This document shows positions 34,854 through 43,995 of a stretch of 64,000 bases of DNA, piece after piece. Origin of the DNA: CAVRUZ01 sp963724495 (GTDB lineage Bacteria > Actinomycetota > Actinomycetes > Propionibacteriales > DAIQRJ01); NCBI GenBank assembly GCA_963724495.1, contig CAVRUZ010000003.1, forward strand, positions 124,001 through 188,000, given 5' to 3'. Position 1 is the stretch's first letter. Every line of letters starts with the position of its first letter. The translations under genes and the position numbers were made by a program. The notes beneath the pieces were generated by a model, which had not been told where the DNA came from, ran no database searches, and saw nothing but the letters and a program-made list of their open reading frames with translations.

Positions 34854-36487
34854 CCGGCGACACCTGGTTCGACCGAGCCGCCACCCGTGCCGGCCGCGCT
34901 GCGGGTCGACTGCGCTTTCTGGCCGGGGAGAACCTGTCGACGCCGGTGCTCGCCCGCGGCTCGATCGTCTGTCTCTGCTCGGCCTTCGCCCTCATCCTGG
35001 TCACCGGCCTGCTCGGCCCGAGCGCAACCCAGCCGCCCACCGGAGACCAGCATGGCCTGTGGCCGTCGTACTTCTTCGCCGCCGACCCGTCTGGATGGCT
35101 CGTCTGCGGGCTGATCCTGCTCCTGTGCATAGCCGGTGCCTACGGCGTGCAGTTCGGCCTGCTCGCGCTGCGCCGCGGCTGGCGCCCGAACCTGAGGCGC
35201 CTGCTGGTGCTGGGAGTGGTGGCACCGTTCGCCGTCTCGCTCGTGCCGCCGATGGGCTCGTCCGACATCACCATGTACGCGGCGTACGGGCGCATCGCGG
35301 AGCACTACGGCAAGGACGTGTACTCGGTCACTCCGGAGGAGATAAGCCGGTTCGGCTACGACCCGGTCACCTCGATCACCGAACGCCCGTGGAGCAACAC
35401 CCCGTCGGTCTACGGGCCGATCGAGACATGGCGCGAGCAGTTCGCGTCGTGGATAGGCGGGGAGTCCGCGCACGTCACCGTGTGGATCCTGCAGGTGACC
35501 AACGCGCTGGCGTTCGTCCTGGCCGGCCTGGCCGCCCTGATCCTGGCGGGCCGCGACCCCACCATGCGGGCCCGGGCGATCCTGCTCGTACTGGCCAACC
35601 CGGTGCTTGTCTGGGCGGCTGTCGGCGGCGGGCACAACGACGCCGTTGCCGCGATGTTCGGGGTGATGGCGCTCGTGGCGCTTCGACGCTCACCTATCGC
35701 AGCCGGTGTCCTGCTGGGCTGTGCCGGAGCGGTGAAGCTGTCGATCGGCCTGTATGGCATTGCCTTCCTCTTCGCTCTTCGCCGCAGCAAGCGCGGTCTC
35801 GTCGAACTCTGCGCCGCCACCGGCCTCACGATGGGTGGCCTCTACCTGACGACGTCCCCGCACGTCTTCGACCAGGTGCTGACCGCGACCAAGTACATGT
35901 CCACGGGTACCTGGGCGAAGATGCTGTACGCGCCGCTGAGTCTGGTGTTCTCGGACTCGGTGTCCCGGCGGATCCTCTCGATCCTCGCCTGGGTGGTGCT
36001 GGTCGTGGTGGTCAGCATGCTGATGCGGGTGATGCCGAGGTCCATCGCCGAGCGCGATGACGGCGCCGCTGAGACTTCCACCCACAACGGCGTGGCCGTC
36101 CAGGCCGACGCGCTGCGGCTCGCGACGGCCATCACGGTCGTCTGGCTGCTGGCCGCGTTGTACAGCCTGCCCTGGTACGACGTCGTCACCTGGCTGCCGC
36201 TTGCCGGCCTGATGGCGAGCCGGCTCGACGGGGTCATGGTGATCCGGACGGCAGCGATGGCGATCGCCTACATCCCAGGTCGCGACACCGACATCTCGCC
36301 GACGTTGCAGTGGATCACCGACCGGATGCGCGACTCGGTCGTGCCGGTCATCCAGGCCGTCCTGTTACTGAGCCTGGTCGCCTGGGCCCGGCAGGGTGGC
36401 GCGCCATGGCCGTGGCAGATGATCCGCGAGCGCCGCCTGCGGCGGGCCGGGCAGGAGTCGGGGAAGGCCGAGGTCTCAGCCGGCTGA
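34850..36487 (+). CDS. Polytopic GT-C type glycosyltransferase, polyprenol-mannose-dependent mannosyltransferase-like
   Basis: A 545-residue integral membrane protein with about 12 helices. The first loop after helix 3 has SSDITMYAAYGRIAEHYGKD, the acidic motif of GT-C enzymes. WAAVGGGHNDAVAAMFGVMA is the GHND block typical of the MptB/DUF2029 (GT87-like) group that uses polyprenol-phosphate-mannose. ATG 34850 overlaps the upstream GT2 stop. Its 3' end overlaps the convergent membrane-protein gene by 12 bases. A role in building lipoglycans or other envelope mannans is likely from the family; the acceptor is unknown. Confidence 0.8.
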   Translation: MTGDTWFDRAATRAGRAAGRLRFLAGENLSTPVLARGSIVCLCSAFALILVTGLLGPSATQPPTGDQHGLWPSYFFAADPSGWLVCGLILLLCIAGAYGVQFGLLALRRGWRPNLRRLLVLGVVAPFAVSLVPPMGSSDITMYAAYGRIAEHYGKDVYSVTPEEISRFGYDPVTSITERPWSNTPSVYGPIETWREQFASWIGGESAHVTVWILQVTNALAFVLAGLAALILAGRDPTMRARAILLVLANPVLVWAAVGGGHNDAVAAMFGVMALVALRRSPIAAGVLLGCAGAVKLSIGLYGIAFLFALRRSKRGLVELCAATGLTMGGLYLTTSPHVFDQVLTATKYMSTGTWAKMLYAPLSLVFSDSVSRRILSILAWVVLVVVVSMLMRVMPRSIAERDDGAAETSTHNGVAVQADALRLATAITVVWLLAALYSLPWYDVVTWLPLAGLMASRLDGVMVIRTAAMAIAYIPGRDTDISPTLQWITDRMRDSVVPVIQAVLLLSLVAWARQGGAPWPWQMIRERRLRRAGQESGKAEVSAG

Positions 36488-38637
36488 CCGCCGTGGATCG
36501 CGGTGTGGTCTGAGCGCGACGGCGGCCAGCAGGATCGGCAGGAGCGCAAGGGCAAAGGCGAGCCCCAGGGTCACCCCGGAGTCGTTCACCACCATGGCGA
36601 TGACGCTCGACAGCAGCACGGCCCAGACTCCGTGTCTCAGTTCCGGCAGCGCGGCGTAGGTGGGGGCGAGCCGGGTGGTGACCGGGGCGAGCAGGGCACC
36701 GAGCCGCCGGGGAAGCTTCGCCGAGAGGGGTCCGGGTGCCGCCAGGAGCACACCGACGGCGAGCAGCACGATCGCGACGACTACGGCTACCACTGGCGAG
36801 CCCACCGCATGCAGGTTGTCGTCGACCTTCCGCGCAAGGACCGCACCGCCGTCGCCGTGGGTCACATCCGCGACGAACCGGCCGAGGTGCGTGCGGTCAC
36901 CGGCGCGGCCGCAGGTAGTCGGCGGCCGCCGCAACCGTCACCACCGCCAGCCCGGAGGCGACCACGAGCAGCAGCCGCGACGGTCGGAGGCGGACGCCGC
37001 CCACGAGCATCGCGAGCAGGAGCACGCCCGGGAGGAGCGAGAGCATCCCGCCGACGTCGGCGCCGGCCGAGGGCATTCCGTCGATCGCCACCGCACCCAG
37101 TCCGATGAGCAGCACCAGCCGGACGGCCAGCGTGCGCTGGTTCCGCACCAGTCGGGCGACGCCGGCGGCGGCCATCAGGGCGGCGGCGGCGAACAGTCCG
37201 AAGGTGAGGTTGCGCATGCCGTAGAAGCGGCCGCCGAGGAGGGGGTTGTTGCCGAACGGGGTGGCCTGCTGCAGGTAGCCACCGCTCAGCGTGTCCAGGC
37301 CGAGGATCACCACGATCAGCATTCCCAGCACGACCACCGCCGACGCCGCGGGTTGCCGGTGCCCGCGGCCGAGCCAGATCACGACGCCTGCGGTCCCGAT
37401 CGCGGCGATCACCAAAGTGGTGACGGTCAACTGCACGCCGACCGGGACGAACTCCACGAGCGGCACGATCGCCGTGAGGTAGGTCGCCAGCGGTGTGAGC
37501 GCGACGACGGCGGCCGCGGCCATCGCCAGTCCACGGGCCACCGCGTGTGAGTGGCCGAGGCGCAGCCGCCGGATCTCGACGACGATCACCGCGAGGGCAG
37601 CCAGCACCGAGATGCCCACGGCGACCCACCCGGCTACGACACCGGAGACCGCCCGGTCGTTGGTCTCGCGCATCTCGGCGATGGCGGAGTCGGCGGCACT
37701 ACCCCCGGCGGGCCTGCGCTGTCCGTCGACGACGATCGATCCCACTGCGTCGGCCGGGACGGCGATGCCGGCAGCGGTCAGCAGCGTCGGCGTCAGATCG
37801 GTGATCTGGGCCATCCCCCGCCAGCGGGTCGAGGCCGAGGTCAGCCAGCTCGGGGTGGTGGCGATCCCCTCGCCGTGCCGATAGTGCTCCAGCACCTGCA
37901 GTTGCGGCCCGCCGTCGCCCGCCGCGCCGGCCCAGGTCGCGAGGCCGGCCAGGTACACGTCGGTGGTCGTGTCGTCGGTCGCGAGCATCTGGTTGAGGCC
38001 GACGGCGCCCCGCTCCAGGTCATCGGCGGCGATCAGGGTGACCGCGCAGTCGGCTGGCAGCAGGCCGGGCAACGTCGGCAGGTAGACCGGAACCTCGCCG
38101 CCGGAGTCGGCTGCGCCTGCGGCTGCGGCAGGACCGATCGCGCACATCTGCCGGCCGGCTGCCTTGACCGCTTCGCCGAGGAGTCCCGGCTGCGCGTCGT
38201 AGCCGAGATCCTGCTGCCGCGCGACGAGTCCGCTCCCAGCCGGTCACGGTGGCGGACCCGGCCGACGCGGTCACCGCGGCGGGCAGGCAGTCGGCCGTGC
38301 TGCGCCGGCCGGCCGAGATCGTCAGCCAGGCATCGGGGACGCACGACGCGGCGGTGGCGGTCCGCGGCGACAGCGATGCCACCCCGCCGAGTGCGGCGTT
38401 GCCGAACAGGGTGGGCGTGCCCACCCGGTCGACGGCCGCCCAGGAGGAGCCGAAGCCGCCGACGAGCACGACCCGTCCGCTGGGTGGTGCGGGGTCCTGC
38501 GCATCCGTGGCGCCGAGGGTGATCGAGGCGCCGAACAACACGGCCAGCTCCAGGACGAGCAGCAGCGCGGTGACGATGGCGTCCGGAATCCGGCGCCGGT
38601 TCGGCGGCGCCGGCTCGGAGTTCGTCGGTTGCGTCAT
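36476..38637 (-). CDS. Large multi-pass membrane protein with alkaline-phosphatase-like ectodomain, two frame breaks as sequenced
   Basis: About 719 residues after frame restoration. One N-terminal helix (DAIVTALLLVLELAVLFGAS) leads to an extracytoplasmic domain of about 320 residues. That domain has a GLLGEAVKAAGRQ element and AQITDLTPTLLTAAGI, reminiscent of alkaline-phosphatase/sulfatase-fold proteins but lacking a clear metal motif. About eight C-terminal helices follow. Removing one base near 38230 joins WER to LVARQQDLGYDAQPG. Removing one near 36903 joins DYLRP to GDRTHLGRFVADVTHG, after which the protein runs to its proper end. It converges with the GT-C gene. Function unknown; location suggests an envelope role. 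Confidence 0.65.
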
Positions 38638-38643
38638 CGGTCG

Positions 38644-39279
38644 TCAGAGCAGCCCGGAGGTCCTGGCCACCTCGACCAGGGAGATCACGGCGAAGATCGC
38701 GCAGACGATGGCACCGGCGAGCTTCAGCCACATGATGTCGATCCAGCGCAGCAGTGTCTTGCCGAGCAGGACTGCCAGGCCCGAGACCACCAGCAACGCC
38801 AGCCAGGAACCGAGGAACACCGACCACGGCTCTTTGTAGCGCGCCACCAGGTTGGCCGTCAGCAGCTGCGACAGGTCACCCCACTCGGCCGCGAACAGCA
38901 CGAGAAAGCTGAAGCCGATCGACCGGAGCCCGCTGTCGTTCGCGTGCTTGGCGACCTTCTCCTCGAACTCGTGCTCGGTCTCCGACTCCTCCTGCCTGGC
39001 CTTGCGCACGTGCAGCAGCAGGATCACCGCGCCGACGCTGAACAGCGCTGCCGACACCAGGGCGACGATCCAGTGCGGGAGGAGGTTCAGCAGGCTTCCC
39101 GCTGCCACCGCCACGATGCACTGGACCAGGAAAGCGAGGCTCACTCCGATCCAGGCGTACAGCGGCCGGAAGCGGGTGGCCAGGACCAACGTGGCAATGA
39201 AGGTCTTGTCCGGAAGTTCGACGGGAAAGATCAGGGCGAAGGACTTGGCGATCACGACTGGGTCGAAATCGATACTCAC
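38644..39279 (-). CDS. GDT1/TMEM165 (UPF0016) family cation transporter
   Basis: A 211-residue membrane protein with six helices in two repeats. The two family signatures are visible: FPVELPDKTFIATLVLATR in the first repeat and FAAEWGDLSQLLTANLVAR in the second (E-x-G/P-D-K/L). A charged cytosolic loop (KARQEESETEHEFEEKVAKH) links the halves. Characterised relatives export Mn2+ or exchange Ca2+/Mn2+ for protons. GTG 39279 gives the usual short N terminus; the frame extends upstream through aroF but this is a shadow. Its stop region lies six bases from the membrane-protein start, on the same strand. Confidence 0.9.
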   Translation of the reverse strand: MSIDFDPVVIAKSFALIFPVELPDKTFIATLVLATRFRPLYAWIGVSLAFLVQCIVAVAAGSLLNLLPHWIVALVSAALFSVGAVILLLHVRKARQEESETEHEFEEKVAKHANDSGLRSIGFSFLVLFAAEWGDLSQLLTANLVARYKEPWSVFLGSWLALLVVSGLAVLLGKTLLRWIDIMWLKLAGAIVCAIFAVISLVEVARTSGLL

Positions 39280-39320
39280 GTAACCGCCTGTCGTTCGGGA
39301 TCTGCCGTCGGATCGCGATG

Positions 39321-40451
39321 CTATCCGGGCAGGCGGGCTGACCCGGTCGGCACAGGCTGCAGGCGACGACGCGTCACCGCCTCGGCCAACCGCTCCAGGA
39401 GGGCCTCGGTCGTCTCCCACCCCATGCAGGCGTCGGTCACGCTCTGGCCGTAGGCGAGCCCTCGGGGAGCGGGTTCCTGGCGCCCGGGAACGAGGAAGCT
39501 CTCCATCATCAGGCCGCAGATACCGCGTTCCCCGTCGCCGACCGTAGTGGCGATCTCCTCGACGACGACCGCCTGCCGGACGTGGTCCTTGCCGGAGTTG
39601 CCATGGCTCGCGTCGAGTACGACCCGGCGCGGCCGGCCGGCGCTCTCGATCAGATCCAGGGCGGCGACGAGCTCGCCGTCGCGGTAGTTCGGCCCGCTGC
39701 GGCTGCCACGCAGCACCACATGACAGTCCGGGTTGCCGGTGGTGCTGACCAGCGACGCGCGACCGTGCAGGTCGATGCCGAAGAAGGCCTGAGCGGCACC
39801 GGCCGCCGTGCAGCCGTCGATCGCCACCTGGACGTCGCCGTCGGTGGCGTTCTTGAATCCGATCGGCATCGACAGGCCCGACGCCAGCTGCCGGTGGACC
39901 TGGCTCTCGGGTGTGCGCGCGCCGATCGCTCCCCAGCTCACCGCGTCGGCGATGTACTGCGGGCTCGTCGGTTCGAGGAACTCCCCGGCAGCGGGCAGGC
40001 CGGTCGCGAGCACGTCGAGCAACACGGTCCGCGCGACCCGTAGTCCGCGGGCGACGTCGTAGCTGCCGTCCATGCCGGGATCGTTGATCAGGCCCTTCCA
40101 CCCGACCGTGGTGCGCGGCTTCTCGAAGTACACGCGCATCACCACCTCGAGCGTGTCGCCGTAGGCCTGGCGCAGAGGTGCGAGCCGATGGGCGTAGTCG
40201 AGCGCGGCGGCGGGGTCGTGGACCGAACAGGGGCCGACGACCACGAGCAGCCGGTCGTCGTCGCCACGCACGATCGCGGCGGCGGCCTGGCGGGACGTCT
40301 CCACGAGCGTGGCCGACGACCTCGGCAACGGGAGTTCGTCCTGAAGTTCGGCCGGCGTGACAAGGGGAACGATCGAGCGGACCCGCAGGTCGGCCGTCGG
40401 TGTCGCCGGTTGCCCGGTGACGAGGGTGGTTCGCGGTGCTGGGCTGTTCAT
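39321..40451 (-). CDS. aroF: 3-deoxy-7-phosphoheptulonate synthase, class I (DAHP synthase)
   Basis: A 376-residue first enzyme of the shikimate pathway, condensing phosphoenolpyruvate with erythrose 4-phosphate. LLVVVGPCSVHDPAAALDYA, VGWKGLINDPGMDGSYDVAR, LEPTSPQYIADAVSWGAIGA and VVLDASHGNSGKDHVRQ are the class I (AroFGH) signatures, including metal-binding Cys (GPCS), His and Asp. ATG 40451 sits behind GAGGATGAG. The transcript is preceded by a leader peptide ORF with consecutive Phe-Tyr-Trp codons and a U-tailed hairpin, so expression is probably attenuated by aromatic amino acid supply. Confidence 0.95.
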   Translation of the reverse strand: MNSPAPRTTLVTGQPATPTADLRVRSIVPLVTPAELQDELPLPRSSATLVETSRQAAAAIVRGDDDRLLVVVGPCSVHDPAAALDYAHRLAPLRQAYGDTLEVVMRVYFEKPRTTVGWKGLINDPGMDGSYDVARGLRVARTVLLDVLATGLPAAGEFLEPTSPQYIADAVSWGAIGARTPESQVHRQLASGLSMPIGFKNATDGDVQVAIDGCTAAGAAQAFFGIDLHGRASLVSTTGNPDCHVVLRGSRSGPNYRDGELVAALDLIESAGRPRRVVLDASHGNSGKDHVRQAVVVEEIATTVGDGERGICGLMMESFLVPGRQEPAPRGLAYGQSVTDACMGWETTEALLERLAEAVTRRRLQPVPTGSARLPG

Positions 40452-40514
40452 GGTCGGCTCATCCTCGAAGTGTGGTGGCGAGCCGCCGGTCGCGAGCCCG
40501 CCAGGAAAGCGAAA

Positions 40515-40538
40515 GGCGCGGACCCGAAGGTCCACGCC
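40515..40538 (-). terminator. Attenuator hairpin in the aroF leader
   Basis: On the minus strand GGCGTGGACC, tetraloop TTCG, then GGTCCGCGCC form a 10-bp stem with one G-U, immediately followed by TTTCGCTTTCC. A TTCG-capped stem with a U-rich tail is a textbook intrinsic terminator, and it lies between the leader peptide and aroF. A separate 9-bp pairing, 40540-40548 with 40597-40605 inside the leader ORF, abuts the terminator stem and could be controlled by ribosome position. Confidence 0.8.
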
Positions 40539-40572
40539 TGTGCTGGCAGCTCGCGTCTTGCGCGTCGGCAGG

Positions 40573-40635
40573 TCAAATGGCGCCGACGGCCGGCGATGCC
40601 AGCACGTGACGCCAATAAAACTCGCGGATCCGCAT
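40573..40635 (-). CDS. FYW leader peptide of aroF (AroR-like)
   Basis: A 20-residue ORF, MRIREFYWRHVLASPAVGAI, lies 122 bases upstream of aroF. Residues 6-8 are Phe-Tyr-Trp, the three products of the aromatic pathway. This is the arrangement described for the aroR leader of Corynebacterium glutamicum aroF. A ribosome stalled at these codons would cover the nearby GTGCTGGCA segment (40597-40605) and change downstream folding. The only ribosome site is a weak AAGG, and a -10-like TAAGGT ends six bases before the ATG, so the mRNA may be leaderless. Confidence 0.85.
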   Translation of the reverse strand: MRIREFYWRHVLASPAVGAI

Positions 40636-40641
40636 GCCGCG

Positions 40642-40672
40642 ACCTTAGCGCGGGTGCAGGCCGGCGGTGCAA
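40642..40672 (-). promoter_or_regulatory. Probable promoter of the aroF leader transcript
   Basis: On the minus strand TTGCAC (40667-40672), a 19-base spacer and TAAGGT (40642-40647) fit -35 and -10 (TANNNT) elements. The -10 lies six bases before the leader ATG, which would place the transcription start at or next to the A of ATG. Leaderless leader-peptide mRNAs are known from actinobacterial attenuators. Confidence 0.5.
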
Positions 40673-40695
40673 CTCAGGGGTTGTCGGACCGGACG

Positions 40696-41899
40696 TCAGC
40701 GGCTCCACAGGTCGGCGGCCGCGGCGATCGCCTGGGCAGCCACCAACTTCGTCGGCAGCTCGGCTGAGGCCGCGGCCGCCGCGACGTCGTCGTGCTCAGG
40801 CATCACGTTCACGATCGCGCCATCGGCGTCGAACGCGACCTTCACGCGCACGGACGAACCCGAGGGCAGCACCACCGTCTCGGTCCGGCGATCCAGAGCA
40901 GTCTTGGCAACCTCGTGACTGCGCATCCCGATCGCCGACGTCAGCCGGAAGAGCGCCGCCTCCACGGCGGCGGCCGAGGACCGGTCGACCAGTACCGACA
41001 CGGTGTGTGCGGGCCGGCCCTTCTTCATCAGGATCGGTGTGAGCCAGGCGTCGGCAGCGCCCGCCTCCATGAGCGCCGTGAGGACGCCCGGCCACAGACG
41101 GGGATCGAGATCGTCGACGTTGGTCTCGAGCACGTCCTGGGTGGAACGGGTGCCGTCACCGGCGGCGGGCGTACCGAGCACCAGCCGGAGCACGTTCGCC
41201 TTGCCCTGGAAGTCCTTGCCACCGGCGCCGTAACCCTGGCCGGTGACGCGCATGGCCGGCATCGAACCGAATCCCGTTGCCCAGCTCACGATCAGGGCAG
41301 CACCCGTCGGTGTGAGCAACTCGGTGCGGGTTCCGTCGGGCAACTCGAGGCCATGGCTGACCGCGTCGGTGCCAGCCAGGAGGCGGACGACGGCGGGGCC
41401 CGGTACCGGCAGCACCCCGTGTGCAGACCGGATCGTGCCCGACCCCAACGCAATCGGGCCGACCGTGAGGTGGTCGAGATCGAGGGACGCCAGCCCAGCG
41501 CACGCGCCGACTACGTCGGCGATCGCGTCGAGCGCACCTACCTCGTGGAAGTGCACGTCCTCGGCCGACGTGCCGTGCACCGCTGCCTCGGCCTGGGCGA
41601 GAACAGCGAACGTAGCTTGGGCTTTCTCCTTGATCCTGGTGGGCAGGGCCGCCCGCTCCAGGAGTGACGCGGATGTCGGACCAATGGCGGTGGTGGACGG
41701 AGTCGGTGCCGTCGACGTGCACACGAGTGGCGGCCAGACCGGCGCGGTCCACGCGCTCGGCCCGCAGCAGGACCGGCTCCGGCGTGACCGCATCGACGGC
41801 CGCCTGCAGCAGGCCGAGGTCGACACCTGCGTCCACCAGGGTCCCGAGGAACATGTCGCCGCTGGCGCCGGACGCCGGGTCGAGCCAGCCGACGCTCAC
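40696..41899 (-). CDS. larC: Nickel-pincer cofactor protein LarC, one frame break as sequenced
   Basis: About 400 residues. LarC inserts nickel into the pyridinium-dithiocarboxylate cofactor of lactate racemase and related enzymes. The N terminus WLDPASGASGDMFLGTLVDA and the metal-binding DVHFHEVGALDAIADVVGAC block are diagnostic, with ETNVDDLDPRLW and ILMKKGRPAHTVSVL in the C-terminal domain. The frame changes near 41667-41672 (HWSDIR to SLLERAALP); removing one base restores it and makes the length a multiple of three. LarC is known to use programmed frameshifting in lactobacilli, but at a different, C-terminal position. GTG 41899 overlaps the larB stop by four bases. Confidence 0.9.
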
Positions 41900-42609
41900 C
41901 TCGACTCACCAGATCCGGCTCCGGCGCGGGCCTGTCCGATGGCACGGGCGATCCGGGCTGCGGCAACGCCGGCACCGAAGCCGTTGTCGATGTTGCACAC
42001 GGTCACGCCTGGCGCGCAGGAGTTGAGCATCGCCAGCAGGGCTGCGATGCCGCCGAAACTGGCCCCGTATCCGACGGACGTCGGCACTGCGATCAACGGG
42101 ACACCGGTCAGCCCACCGACCACGCTCGGCAGCGCGCCCTCCATGCCGGCGATCACCACCAGGCAGTCGAGACCGGCCAGTTGGTCGGTGACGGCAAGGA
42201 GTCGGTGCAGGCCGGCAACCCCGACGTCGGTGATGCGCACCGGGCTCGACCCGTAGACGGCGATGGTGGCCGCAGCTTCGTCGGCGACGGACTGGTCGGA
42301 CGTGCCTGCGGTGACGATGCCCACCCGGCCGGCCGGCTTGGGCAGCGGCCCGATCGTGACCGTGCCAGCCACGATGACGGCGTCGGGAAATGCCGCCCGG
42401 CAGGCCGCCACTGTCTCGGCTGGAGCCCGGGTGGCGAAGACCGCACGATCGGGGTGCGCGGCAGACAGCGTCGTGAGAAGCCCAACGGTCTGTTCCGGTG
42501 ACTTGCCGGCGGCGAACACCACCTCGGGGTCGCCGGTGCGTTGCGCCCGGTCGAGATCCACCCGTGCGTAGCCGAGGTCTGCGGTCTTCTGCTGCTCGTC
42601 CTCAGGCAC
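41896..42609 (-). CDS. larB: Nickel-pincer cofactor carboxylase/hydrolase LarB
   Basis: A 237-residue NCAIR-synthetase-related enzyme. LarB carboxylates and hydrolyses nicotinic acid adenine dinucleotide in the first step of pincer-cofactor synthesis. The N-terminal ADLGYARVDLDRAQRTG and EVVFAAGKSPEQTV match the family opening. GRVGIVTAGTSDQSVADEAA and VVIAGMEGALPSVVGGL are the PurE-like phosphate/carboxylate-binding strands. It forms an operon with larC. The sulfur-inserting LarE and a LarA-type racemase are not in this window, so the user enzyme must be elsewhere on the genome. Confidence 0.92.
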   Translation of the reverse strand: MPEDEQQKTADLGYARVDLDRAQRTGDPEVVFAAGKSPEQTVGLLTTLSAAHPDRAVFATRAPAETVAACRAAFPDAVIVAGTVTIGPLPKPAGRVGIVTAGTSDQSVADEAAATIAVYGSSPVRITDVGVAGLHRLLAVTDQLAGLDCLVVIAGMEGALPSVVGGLTGVPLIAVPTSVGYGASFGGIAALLAMLNSCAPGVTVCNIDNGFGAGVAAARIARAIGQARAGAGSGESR

Positions 42610-42657
42610 CAGGGAAGCCTATGCGGGCTGCGGCGGTGCGCCTGTCAGGGTTGGCTC

Positions 42658-43469
42658 GTGCTGGCCGCGACCGAGTTCCCCGAGCTGGACGAAGTCCTGG
42701 GTGATCTGTGTTCGGGGGTGGAGCGAGCGCTGGGTACCGCCGGGTCGCCAGAGGCGACGCTGGTGGGTGTGTACCTGCACGGGTCGTTCGGCCTCGGGGG
42801 CGCGGACATGCACAGCGACTGCGACTTCCTCGTGGCGATCACCGACGAGCTGAACGACCAGCAGGAGCAGGAGATTCGTGCGCTGCATCGACGGCTCGCC
42901 ACCGACGGACGGCACTGGTCGGGCCACCTCGAGGGAAGCTATGCACCCACTGGCGGAGCTGCGTCGCTACGACGTGACTCGGCCGCCCTGGCTCTATGTC
43001 AACAACGGCGCCAGCGAGATGGAGCTGCACCCGCACGACAACTCGGCAGTGGTGCGCTGGATCCTGCGCAGGAAGGGGATCGCACTGATCGGTCCTCCGG
43101 CGGCGAGCCTCGTCGATGAGTTGCCGGCCGGCTCGCTGGCGGCGGAGACCCGGGAAACACTGGTGGAGTGGCACGCGTACGTCGAAGGCGAACCGGATGC
43201 GCTCGACAACGCCTGGGAGCAGACGCACGCGGTCACCCAGCACTGCCGCTTCCTGTTCGCGGTGGTCAACGATGCCGTGGCGACCAAGCCGCAGGCCGTC
43301 GCCTGGGCGATCGACCCAGGTCGGTCCGCAGTGGCGAGGCCTGCTCGAGCAGGCGTTGGTCGACCGCGCCTATCCGTGGGAACGCTATGGCCGGACAACC
43401 GATCCCGCTCTTCCCCAACCCACGCTGGAATTCATGGCATTGGTCCGGCAACTGGCCGGCGTCACCTGA
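42658..43469 (+). CDS. Aminoglycoside adenylyltransferase-like nucleotidyltransferase, two frame breaks as sequenced
   Basis: About 269 residues if the frame is restored. YLHGSFGLGGADMHSDCDFL is the polymerase-beta nucleotidyltransferase signature (GS...D-x-D). The C-terminal part (VTQHCRFLFAVVNDAVATKP; GPQWRGLLEQALVDRAYPW) resembles the DUF4111 helical domain of AadA-type enzymes. Frame breaks are at CCC 42946-42948 and CCC 43315-43317, each corrected by removing one C. GTG 42658 is the first start. The end abuts the kinase gene on the other strand. Homology to AadA shows fold, not a resistance phenotype; chromosomal members often have other or unknown substrates. Confidence 0.72.
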
Positions 43470-43994
43470 TCAGACGATCGTCAGCGACTCCACCCAGGCT
43501 GCGGCTTCACGCGGCCGCCTGAACAGGACCACTGCCGGTGCGTCCGGATCGACGAGCCACGCCCGCATCCGCCTGCGCTTGCGCCGGAACGAGGTGAAGT
43601 GCCACCAGATGATCGAGTCGCGACCGAGGAGGTTCCGCAGCGACTCGGTGTTGCCGTTGCAGAGCGTGCGGCGGGTGACGAGATTGGTGACGCACCGGCG
43701 GACCAGCCTGGCCAGGGACAGCAGCCGCGAGTAGTCCAGCCCGACGATGAGGTCGACCCGTGCGAGCGGAAGATCGATCCAGGCGCCGTACCCGTGGTCG
43801 ATCACCCACCGGTCCCGGCCGCACACCTCGGCGATGATGCGGCGCTGCTCGTCCGGCGGAACCGGCACCCATCCCGGCTGCCAGGTGAGGTCGTCGATGA
43901 ACACGGCAGGCAGGCCGGTGCGATGAGCGATCTCCCTGGCCAGGGTCGACTTTCCCGCCCCGGTGACGCCGTACACCATGATCCGCTGCGCCAC
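43470..43994 (-). CDS. P-loop kinase, FlaR/topology-modulation family
   Basis: A 174-residue ATP-binding protein of the adenylate-kinase-like group often annotated as DNA topology modulation protein. RIMVYGVTGAGKSTLAREIA is Walker A (GVTGAGKST) at the N terminus, and VFIDDLTWQPGWVPVPPDEQ is the typical family follow-on. Basic residues (SFRRKRRRMRAW) form a lid-like region. GTG 43994 gives VAQRIMVYG, the usual start of the family; ATG 43979 is an alternative. It lies just downstream of a SnoaL-like gene whose stop is one base away. Function of the family is unproven. Confidence 0.82.
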   Translation of the reverse strand: MAQRIMVYGVTGAGKSTLAREIAHRTGLPAVFIDDLTWQPGWVPVPPDEQRRIIAEVCGRDRWVIDHGYGAWIDLPLARVDLIVGLDYSRLLSLARLVRRCVTNLVTRRTLCNGNTESLRNLLGRDSIIWWHFTSFRRKRRRMRAWLVDPDAPAVVLFRRPREAAAWVESLTIV

Positions 43995-43995
43995 G

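Noticed and set aside
41660..41680. Programmed ribosomal frameshift in larC, as known in lactobacilli
   Set aside because: The break here lies near codon 78, not at the LarC1/LarC2 junction, and it matches the extra-base pattern seen in unrelated genes.
42658..43469. Acquired aminoglycoside resistance gene
   Set aside because: Only fold-level similarity to AadA is visible; no integron, transposase or compositional shift surrounds it.
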